From positions 682,001 to 746,000 of the forward strand of contig NZ_MAUJ01000001.1 of assembly GCF_001696455.1 (NCBI RefSeq): a DNA stretch of 64,000 nt, written 5' to 3'. A model generated the notes under the pieces. It saw nothing but the letters and a program-made list of their open reading frames with translations. It was not told the DNA's origin and made no database searches. Made by a program: the position numbers and the translations under genes. Position 1 is the stretch's first letter; every line of letters starts with the position of its first letter. The DNA comes from Pseudoalteromonas luteoviolacea (GTDB lineage Bacteria; Pseudomonadota; Gammaproteobacteria; Enterobacterales; Alteromonadaceae). Below, piece by piece: positions 58,274-64,000 of the stretch.

Positions 58274-58603
58274 CTAAATACATTTTGCAGGTTTCGGCAG
58301 CCCAGCAATCTTTGTAGCTTGTTTAGCAGGCCCTTTTGGAAAGAGCTTGTACAAGTAGATACTTTTTCCTTTGTCTTCGCCTAACTTCTTGGCGATGGCT
58401 TTAACCAGCATACGAATCGCTGGGCTTGTTCCATATTCCTCATAGAAATTACGAACAAACTTTATGACTTCCCAATGTGCATCAGTTAGTGTGATATTTT
58501 CACCTTCCGCGATAACGGGTGCCAACGCCTCGCTCCAGTCCTGATGATTCAACAGATAACCCTCTTTATCTGTCTCGATTGATTTATTTTCTATTACTAA
58601 CAT
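58274..58603 (-). CDS. tusE: Sulfurtransferase TusE (DsrC family)
   Basis: 109 residues; accepts sulfur from TusBCD and passes it to MnmA for 2-thiouridine formation at tRNA wobble positions. The helical core [27 protein letters not shown] and the terminal flexible arm ending PKPAKCI with the catalytic penultimate Cys are present. Last gene of tusDCBE. Confidence 0.95.
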   Translation of the reverse strand: MLVIENKSIETDKEGYLLNHQDWSEALAPVIAEGENITLTDAHWEVIKFVRNFYEEYGTSPAIRMLVKAIAKKLGEDKGKSIYLYKLFPKGPAKQATKIAGLPKPAKCI

Positions 58604-58606
58604 AGT

Positions 58607-58879
58607 TTACCAAGTAATTGATTTATCGCTTTTTACAAGTAAGTCAACCCAACTTAAGTCATCTAAAAGTATGGTCGAGTCATATGGGGATATGCCCCTT
58701 GCAAGAGAGCATGTCTCCAACATATATAGGTTTTTACTGAACTTCGACGCAAATTGCGCTTGGTCGTAACACGCATCTTGTTGCAAAAGGATTGTGTCAT
58801 GCTCGCCAATAAGGGCTTCATTAAACGTGTTCGAGTAATAGCCTAATGGTTTTGAAAAAATATGTACTGTTTTACTCAT
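58607..58879 (-). CDS. tusB: Sulfur-relay protein TusB
   Basis: 90 residues, DsrH family. Starts MSKTVHIFSKPLGYYSNTF, with ALIGEHDTILLQQDACYD, as expected of the TusB part of the TusBCD heterohexamer. Overlaps tusC by 4 bases; 3 bases separate it from tusE. Confidence 0.85.
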   Translation of the reverse strand: MSKTVHIFSKPLGYYSNTFNEALIGEHDTILLQQDACYDQAQFASKFSKNLYMLETCSLARGISPYDSTILLDDLSWVDLLVKSDKSITW

Positions 58880-59235
58880 AGCTTAACCACGTGGTCATGT
58901 TCACTTATTAAGCGTTGTTGCTGCTGATATGACAAAGGGTCAACGTCAACATTTAGCTGCTCAGTCGAAAGTTTGTATTCAAGCAATGCATGCTCGCAAG
59001 CAAATAAGCTATCTACATCGTAGATTTCTAAAGTTTTGAGTTGCTTGAAGAAGTCTTTGATGCCTATGGAATTTGGATTTGCTCCTTGAGTGAGCGCAAG
59101 CACTGATGCCCCAGTAAACAACCAGCTGACATCTTGATCAATCGCCGCAAAAATAAGTGCCATATCTAAGCTTTCACGAATACGTTGTCCATCAAATGGT
59201 GCTGCATCACTAATGATAAGAATCTTCTTACTCAT
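58876..59235 (-). CDS. tusC: Sulfur-relay protein TusC
   Basis: 119 residues, DsrF family, same length as E. coli TusC. The motifs ILIISDAAPFDGQRIRESLDMALI and DQDVSWLFTGASVLAL are recognisable. A structural subunit of the TusBCD complex; overlaps both neighbours by 4 bases. Confidence 0.88.
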   Translation of the reverse strand: MSKKILIISDAAPFDGQRIRESLDMALIFAAIDQDVSWLFTGASVLALTQGANPNSIGIKDFFKQLKTLEIYDVDSLFACEHALLEYKLSTEQLNVDVDPLSYQQQQRLISEHDHVVKL

Positions 59236-59585
59236 TTAAACTGTACCCATCTATCTACTTGAGACATTTCCATAGCAAACTCAGCGAGCCCCGCCACAGA
59301 GAAAACACCAGTGTTTTTTACATTTATGCCTCGCTTTTCTGCGGCAGTGACACAGAGCTTTAAGTCTATACCTTGGTTTGACAGGTTTTCCCAAATCGAA
59401 CTGACTTGCAGTTCATCACTAGACAATTGAATATACTGATTAGCGTGTAAAACTGCGTCTTGATACAGAAATATACACTTAATTGTATGGTTTTTTTTCA
59501 GTGCGGCTTGCACAAATCGGTTCATACACTGTAAAGCGTCGTGCGCGTCAGGACCACAATGTAATGAAATAATAAATTGGCTCAA
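59232..59585 (-). CDS. tusD: Sulfurtransferase TusD
   Basis: 117 residues, DsrE family. It opens with QFIISLHCGPDAHDALQCMNRF, has FLYQDAVLHAN and the conserved sulfur-accepting Cys in IDLKLCVTAAEKRGI, and ends WVQFK. It is slightly shorter than E. coli TusD. First gene of tusDCBE. Confidence 0.88.
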   Translation of the reverse strand: MSQFIISLHCGPDAHDALQCMNRFVQAALKKNHTIKCIFLYQDAVLHANQYIQLSSDELQVSSIWENLSNQGIDLKLCVTAAEKRGINVKNTGVFSVAGLAEFAMEMSQVDRWVQFK

Positions 59586-59593
59586 TATGAATC

Positions 59594-59625
59594 CAAAAAA
59601 AAAAGCCCCAGATGGGGCTTATTTT
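59594..59625 (-). terminator. Terminator of the Bax-inhibitor-1 family gene
   Basis: On the minus strand the hairpin AAGCCCCATCTGGGGCTT is followed by a run of at least ten T residues, ending the upstream gene before tusD. Confidence 0.9.
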
Positions 59626-59640
59626 ATCAGAATGATTTAA

Positions 59641-60309
59641 TTAGTCATCATTTGACATGCCAAGCAGCATAAGTATAGACGTGAACATGTTATAAATTGC
59701 TACGTAAAGACCAACAGTTGCTAGTATATAGTTGGTTTCGCCACCATTTACGATCCTACTTGTCTCAAATAAAATCACGCCAGACATAAGTAATACAATT
59801 ACCGCATTGATTGCGATAAATACAATTGGGCTACCAATAAAGATATTGACGATAGAAATAACTAAAGTTACTAAAATACCGATAGTTAAGAAACCACCCA
59901 TGAAAGAGAAGTCTTTCTTCGTTGTTAACGCATAAGCTGATAAACCAAAGAATATTAAGGCCGTTGAACCAAGCGCTTGCGCAATCAGTAGGCCGCCATT
60001 TGGTAAGTTAAGGTATGCATTTAGCAACGGACCAAGGCCAAAACCCAAAATACCAGTAAATAGGAAAACCAAGCCAATAGCTGATGAAGAGTTCGCTTTT
60101 TTATGGATCACAAAAATCAGACCCATTGCAACGAGTGAACAAATCATGCCTGTAAAACGAGGCAGCGCCATTGTCATTGAAATTGCAGCAGTGATGGCAC
60201 TGAACGCCAACGTCATCGCCAAAAGAAAGTAAGTACTCTTCAGTACCTTGTTAGTTTCAGTCGTTGACATTACTGCTTTTTCAGTAGTGTACGAATGATT
60301 GAACGCCAT
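59641..60309 (-). CDS. yccA: Bax inhibitor-1/YccA family inner-membrane protein
   Basis: 222 residues from ATG 60309 behind AAGGAGCTATAAT; the in-frame extension to 60369 lacks a better site. Seven hydrophobic segments are visible (e.g. YFLLAMTLAFSAITAAISM, GLVFLFTGILGFGLGP, FSLIVTLVISIVNIFIGS-like). It ends in a short acidic tail (LLGMSNDD). E. coli YccA is a substrate and modulator of the FtsH protease. BI-1 family assignment is solid; orthology to yccA is likely. Confidence 0.88.
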   Translation of the reverse strand: MAFNHSYTTEKAVMSTTETNKVLKSTYFLLAMTLAFSAITAAISMTMALPRFTGMICSLVAMGLIFVIHKKANSSSAIGLVFLFTGILGFGLGPLLNAYLNLPNGGLLIAQALGSTALIFFGLSAYALTTKKDFSFMGGFLTIGILVTLVISIVNIFIGSPIVFIAINAVIVLLMSGVILFETSRIVNGGETNYILATVGLYVAIYNMFTSILMLLGMSNDD

Positions 60310-60570
60310 ATTATAGCTCCTTAATAGAAACACGATGTTCCGAAAATTAATCTGATCAAAGATTACCAAGAGTTAATTAGTTGAGCAAACCTTTCTCGAA
60401 TAGTAGACCATAAAACACGATAAATAGTTCTAAGATTACAACCGATTGGCAAAAAAATAGCCATGATTGAAGGAAATAAAGCCAAAAGTGCCGAAAATTA
60501 GCCAAACAGTAAAAAAAGCAAAAAAAAAGCTTCACATTCATGATCGCTTTCCCTATTATTCGCACCGCTG

Positions 60571-60661
60571 CGGAGAGATGGCTGAGTGGTTGAAAGCACC
60601 GGTCTTGAAAACCGGCATACGTTAATAGCGTATCTAGGGTTCAAATCCCTATCTCTCCGCC
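60571..60661 (+). tRNA. tRNA-Ser (anticodon UGA), copy 1, CCA not encoded
   Basis: Acceptor GGAGAGA/TCTCTCC, anticodon loop CTTGAAA (TGA at 60605-60607), long variable arm (CATACGTTAATAGCGTATC) and T-loop GGTTCAAATCC identify a class II tRNA-Ser. After the discriminator G (60658) the sequence reads CCC and then ACT, unlike the other two copies which read CCA; the mature tail would need CCA-adding enzyme. Confidence 0.9.
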
Positions 60662-60713
60662 ACTAAATTCAGAGGCATGATTTGCAATACGTATCATGTC
60701 TTAAAAAAGTTTT

Positions 60714-60804
60714 GGAGAGATGGCTGAGTGGTTGAAAGCACCGGTCTTGAAAACCGGCATACGTTAATAGCGTATCTAGGGTTCAAATCCCTATCTCTCC
60801 GCCA
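60714..60804 (+). tRNA. tRNA-Ser (anticodon UGA), copy 2
   Basis: Same 88-base body as copy 1 (acceptor, UGA anticodon, long variable arm), followed by an encoded CCA ending at 60804. Spaced ~50 bases from copy 1; presumably the same primary transcript. Confidence 0.97.
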
Positions 60805-60857
60805 CTACAATAAGTAGCGCAATTAGATAATGATTGTTGCGGTACTTTAAAAACTTT

Positions 60858-60948
60858 GGAGAGATGGCTGAGTGGTTGAAAGCACCGGTCTTGAAAACCG
60901 GCATACGTTAATAGCGTATCTAGGGTTCAAATCCCTATCTCTCCGCCA
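60858..60948 (+). tRNA. tRNA-Ser (anticodon UGA), copy 3
   Basis: Identical body again, encoded CCA at 60946-60948, followed by the operon terminator. Triplication raises the dose of the tRNA reading UCA/UCG-type codons. Confidence 0.97.
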
Positions 60949-60954
60949 TATTTA

Positions 60955-60987
60955 AGCCCGAGCTATCATGTTAGCTCGGGCTTTTTG
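60955..60987 (+). terminator. Terminator of the tRNA-Ser cluster
   Basis: AGCCCGAGCTA-TCATGT-TAGCTCGGGCT followed by TTTTGG; perfect arms directly downstream of the third tRNA. Confidence 0.92.
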
Positions 60988-61263
60988 GTTTTATAACAAA
61001 TGTGAGCCAGCGTTCTTTGCGAAGCAGAGTAATGGTGCTCCACCCGAAAAGGGGTCTCGCTGGGCCAAGCAAATCAGACATAAAACGTATAGTATCTATT
61101 GTATGCTCAGCAGGGGTGAAGTCTGACCGCCATATCGCTAATAATGAAAACCTATAAAAAAAAGCGGTTAAAAAATAGATTACACGCACGACTAAAGTCT
61201 CATTGATCCAAACTTACTTTACTCAAAAACTTAATGAAGACTTAATTTTGTAAGGTTTTTGAC

Positions 61264-61635
61264 ATGAAGAATGTAGCAACCGCGATAGGTGTATCATTAC
61301 TTTCTCCGATTCTTGTTGGTGCTTTGTTAGGTGTTTACTTTTTGGTTAGCGTTGGTGAGGCTGCTTTATTTTGGCAAGTATTTACAACGGCTATCGCAAA
61401 CGCACATATTGTAGGTATTTCTATGGCTGTTTGTGTCTTGCCAACATACCATCTGCTATATAAACGAAATAAGGTAAGTTATTCAGCTGTAATGACAGCC
61501 GCAATGTTAGGTGGGGCAGCACTTACTTATGTGTTTTCGGTTAGTGGTGGGCCTATACTTATCGCAAATTCAATCATGTGCAGCCTAGCTGCGGCCTTGT
61601 TTTTGTACAGTTTAAGGCAGCGCAGTACTGTATAA
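61264..61635 (+). CDS. Small membrane protein
   Basis: 123 residues with about four hydrophobic segments (IGVSLLSPILVGALLGVYFLVSV, ANAHIVGISMAVCVLPTYHLL, SAVMTAAMLGGAALTYVFSVSG, PILIANSIMCSLAAALFLY) and a basic tail. No known motif. It begins 276 bases after the tRNA terminator. Confidence 0.7.
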   Translation: MKNVATAIGVSLLSPILVGALLGVYFLVSVGEAALFWQVFTTAIANAHIVGISMAVCVLPTYHLLYKRNKVSYSAVMTAAMLGGAALTYVFSVSGGPILIANSIMCSLAAALFLYSLRQRSTV

Positions 61636-61762
61636 TGTGCGTTAATTGTACAGATAATAATAGATTGATCGCAATTTCTTACTTTTTCATAGTAAAAGGT
61701 TTCATTTGTTAGCGCGAAAGAGTACCTTTACTCCTTATATGTAAGAATGTTCAGTATCTAAA

Positions 61763-62221
61763 ATGCAAAAGCAAAAATTTTACGATTTGTTAAACCAGCA
61801 GGCGCAAGGTTTAATTAGCGGTGAAAACAACTTTATTGCCAATATGGCAAATTTAAGTGCACTTTTATTCACAAACATGGAAGACATTAATTGGGCTGGC
61901 TTTTATCTGATGGACTCAGATGAAGAGTTGGTCTTAGGTCCATTCCAAGGTAATCCTGCATGTATACGCATACCCGTTGGTAAAGGTGTTTGTGGTACGG
62001 CTGTGTCAGAATTAAAAACGCAGTTAGTTGAAGATGTTCATGCTTTCGAAGGGCACATCGCATGTGACGCTGCGTCGAATTCAGAAATCGTAATTCCTGT
62101 TTACAAACACGGTAAAATTTTTGCTGTTTTAGACATTGATAGCCCAAGTTTGGCAAGGTTTGATGAACAAGATAAACTGGGGCTTGAAGCCATCGTTAAA
62201 AGCTTCGAGGAAACACTTTAA
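61763..62221 (+). CDS. msrC: Free methionine-(R)-sulfoxide reductase (GAF domain)
   Basis: 152 residues; reduces free methionine-R-sulfoxide. GAF fold with INWAGFYLMDSDEELVLGPFQGNPACIRIPVGKGVCG-type core (split here for brevity), HIACDAASNSEIVIPV and IDSPSLARFDEQD. The three catalytic/resolving Cys of the family are all seen: PACIRIP, GVCGTA and ACDAAS. It is directly adjacent to the following small gene (stop TAA, then ATG). Confidence 0.94.
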   Translation: MQKQKFYDLLNQQAQGLISGENNFIANMANLSALLFTNMEDINWAGFYLMDSDEELVLGPFQGNPACIRIPVGKGVCGTAVSELKTQLVEDVHAFEGHIACDAASNSEIVIPVYKHGKIFAVLDIDSPSLARFDEQDKLGLEAIVKSFEETL

Positions 62222-62500
62222 ATGAAAGATATGCTTAATGTACAAGACTACCTGTTCTCTACTTTTGATGTTGGAGATTGGGAGGGTGATGAAGAGCAAG
62301 TTGCTGAAACGCTTAATGAACTGATCCATTTTGCGTGGGAAAAGTTACCTGATGATCTTGGAACTGAGCAAATCGACCACATTATAAATGGTATTTGGGA
62401 ACATTTACGCGGTGATATGGCACTCATAGATACCGAGTTAGATGAACTCTTAGACTGGGTTACACACTACATTAATTCATCGTTAGATGAGAGTATTTAA
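62222..62500 (+). CDS. Small acidic protein between msrC and proQ
   Basis: 92 residues, strongly acidic and helical (EEQVAETLNELIHFAWEKLP, LIDTELDELLDWVTHYIN). Starts at the base after the msrC stop and ends 12 bases before proQ, so it is part of this operon. No known family is recognised. Confidence 0.7.
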   Translation: MKDMLNVQDYLFSTFDVGDWEGDEEQVAETLNELIHFAWEKLPDDLGTEQIDHIINGIWEHLRGDMALIDTELDELLDWVTHYINSSLDESI

Positions 62501-62512
62501 ATAGGTTTAGAC

Positions 62513-63169
62513 ATGGAAACCACAAACAAGCTAAAAGATATTAATGAGGTTCTAGAGTTTTTATACTCTGAGTTTCCTCAGTGTTTTAAACAAAAGGACG
62601 GTATAAAGCCGCTTAAAGTCGGAATTTTCAAAGATATTGCTGAGAAGATTGAAGGCTCTGAGAAGGTAAGTAAAACACAAGTAAGGCAAGCATTGAGAAA
62701 GTACACTTCAAGCTGGCGTTACTTAGAAGCTGTAACCAAAAACGAATTCCGCGTGGATTTAGAAGGTGCTCAAGCTGAAAAAGTAGAACAAGAACACGTT
62801 GAGCATGCGCAAAAAGCGCTTGAAGAAAGTCGTGCGAAAATGGCGAAACGTAAGAAGCCGCAGCGACCTCGTAACGACGGTGACACAAAATCTTACAAAT
62901 CAAAAGGCCAAGGTCATCCTCGTCACGCAAATAAAAAGGCTAAAGTTAATAATAACAAGAAGCCTGCACCTCAACAACAACGTAGAAGTTCAGGAAAAGT
63001 TGAACCTCTTCCTGCAAATGAGGTCAAGGTAAATAACAAAGTTAAAGTTAAACTTGGCCAAGCACTAGTAAATGCGACGATTACTGAAGTAAATAAAGAC
63101 GAAGTACACGTTGAGCTTGTTACTGGTATGCAGGTTAAGACTAAGGCCGAGAGCCTATTTATTTTATAA
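62513..63169 (+). CDS. proQ: RNA chaperone ProQ
   Basis: 218 residues. The N-terminal FinO/ProQ domain (about 5-110: LEFLYSEFPQCF, KPLKVGIFKDI, VSKTQVRQALRKYTSSWRYLEAV) binds structured sRNAs and mRNAs; a Lys/Arg-rich linker (about 120-170) and a C-terminal KOW/SH3-like domain (VKLGQALVNATITEVNKDEV, VKTKAESLFIL) complete it. Upstream of prc, as in E. coli, where both affect osmoregulated ProP. Confidence 0.96.
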   Translation: METTNKLKDINEVLEFLYSEFPQCFKQKDGIKPLKVGIFKDIAEKIEGSEKVSKTQVRQALRKYTSSWRYLEAVTKNEFRVDLEGAQAEKVEQEHVEHAQKALEESRAKMAKRKKPQRPRNDGDTKSYKSKGQGHPRHANKKAKVNNNKKPAPQQQRRSSGKVEPLPANEVKVNNKVKVKLGQALVNATITEVNKDEVHVELVTGMQVKTKAESLFIL

Positions 63170-63179
63170 GGAGTAGTGT

Positions 63180-64000
63180 ATGAGTAAAAATTTACCACTC
63201 ATAGGGGCAGTTGCACTGTTTGTTTCCGGCACTTGTTTGGCATCAAATGGCGCTGTAACAGAAAAAGATATACCTGTGCTTAAACCTGAATTACAGCACG
63301 CAACCGCTACAAAAAGAGTGACCAGTAAATTTACTCGTGAACACTACAAGCGCTTTAAGCTCAATGAGACTTTATCAGAGCAGATTTTTGATCGCTTTGT
63401 GGAGAATATTGACTACAACAAGTCGCTATTCTTGCAGTCTGAAATTGACGCGTTTGCGCAACATAAAGCAAAGTTTGATGAAGCACTGGTTAGTGGTAAA
63501 TTGAACTTTGCTTTTGAAATGTTTAATGAAAGTATGAAGCGTCGTTTTGAGCGCTTTGAATATGCAATTTCATTACTTGATACAGAGATGAAATTCGACA
63601 AACCAGACGAATTTTACTTTGATCGCGAAGAAGCTAGTTTCGCCAAGAGCCAAGCTGAGATAGATGAGTTCTGGCGTCAAAGAGTCAAGTCTGATGCTTT
63701 AAGGTTAAAGCTGACAGGCAAAGACTGGGAAGGAATAAAAGAAGTTCTGACTAAGCGTTATAAAAACGCGCAAAAAAGATTAGTTCAGACAAACAATGAA
63801 GATGCGTTTCAGATTGTTATGAACGCGTTTGCACGCAGTATCGAAGCTCACACCTCATATTTGTCTCCGCGAAGAGCTGAGCAATTTAAAATGGATATGG
63901 AACTTGAGCTTGAAGGTATAGGTGCAGTACTCGGCTATGAAGAAGACTATACGGTGATACGTAGCCTAGTACCTGGTGGTCCAGCTGATAAATCCGAGAA
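63180..64000 (+). CDS. prc: Tail-specific protease Prc, 3' end outside window
   Basis: ATG 63180 behind AAGGAGTAGTGT opens a signal peptide (SKNLPLIGAVALFVSGTCLA) and the Prc N-terminal domain: TREHYKRFKLNETLSEQIFDRFVENID, SRARMKRRFERFE-type helix, and the start of the PDZ region (ELEGIGAVLGYEEDYTVI, SLVPGGPADKS). The protease cleaves periplasmic proteins at C-terminal degrons and processes FtsI. It runs past base 64000, so the Ser-Lys catalytic centre is not seen. Confidence 0.94.
   Translation, partial: MSKNLPLIGAVALFVSGTCLASNGAVTEKDIPVLKPELQHATATKRVTSKFTREHYKRFKLNETLSEQIFDRFVENIDYNKSLFLQSEIDAFAQHKAKFDEALVSGKLNFAFEMFNESMKRRFERFEYAISLLDTEMKFDKPDEFYFDREEASFAKSQAEIDEFWRQRVKSDALRLKLTGKDWEGIKEVLTKRYKNAQKRLVQTNNEDAFQIVMNAFARSIEAHTSYLSPRRAEQFKMDMELELEGIGAVLGYEEDYTVIRSLVPGGPADKSE

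Noticed and set aside
60571..60948. tRNA-Ser repeats as integration (att) sites of a mobile element
   Set aside because: No integrase, no flanking direct repeats beyond the tRNA bodies and ordinary core genes on both sides.
60971..61189. 72-codon minus-strand ORF next to the tRNA terminator
   Set aside because: Its end lies in the terminator hairpin and no family or ribosome-binding site is evident.
1..64000. CRISPR array
   Set aside because: No regularly spaced short direct repeats were seen; the only close repeats are tRNA genes and protein-coding fibre repeats.

Overview
The window looks like chromosomal DNA of a marine gammaproteobacterium of the order Alteromonadales, most likely Pseudoalteromonas or a close relative. 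This is inferred from the proteins and gene order: a fur/fldA/ybfE/DUF2788/ybfF block beside seqA and pgm, a bkd operon behind a LiuR-like palindrome, a tusDCBE operon, and msrC next to proQ and prc. No database search was possible, so species and orthology are inferences.

The main accessory feature is a contractile injection system of the extracellular (Afp/PVC/MAC-like) type, about 6.6-29.2 kb, all on the + strand. In order it encodes a sheath, two inner-tube paralogues, a small DUF5908-like protein, a LysM-type baseplate/tube-adaptor protein, a VgrG/gp5-like spike, a gp25-like baseplate protein, a baseplate-J-like protein, an Afp12-like baseplate protein, a 1660-residue fibre ending in a GGA-type beta-helix, and a 1204-residue CIS tape-measure protein. 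Three small genes follow: an unknown, a possible degenerate GH108-like protein, and a pesticin/T4-lysozyme-like muramidase. The usual AAA+ ATPase, Pvc16-type cap and clear PAAR tip are not visible here. A long, hairpin-rich leader precedes the sheath gene. Upstream lie two paralogous lipoprotein-type genes (the first cut by the window edge), a secreted protein, a FecR-domain protein, and an RpfF/crotonase-like protein that appears to lack both catalytic glutamates.

From 29 to 46 kb the DNA is mainly core genome: glnS, an orphan Ser/Thr kinase-like gene, the fur block, seqA-pgm, astE, the branched-chain 2-oxoacid dehydrogenase operon (E1 alpha, E1 beta, E2), ttcA and a periplasmic solute-binding-like protein. 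From 46.4 to 50.2 kb three tightly spaced genes (alpha/beta hydrolase, acetoacetate-decarboxylase-like protein, carotenoid-desaturase-like FAD oxidoreductase) look like a small metabolite pathway. A TonB-dependent receptor, a 7TMR-DISM hybrid histidine kinase and a small secreted protein follow, then a gene-poor stretch and a large lipoprotein.

The last part (58-64 kb) holds the tRNA 2-thiolation relay tusDCBE, a Bax-inhibitor-1 family membrane protein, three nearly identical tRNA-Ser(UGA) genes (the first apparently without an encoded CCA), a small membrane protein, msrC, a small acidic protein, proQ and the start of prc.
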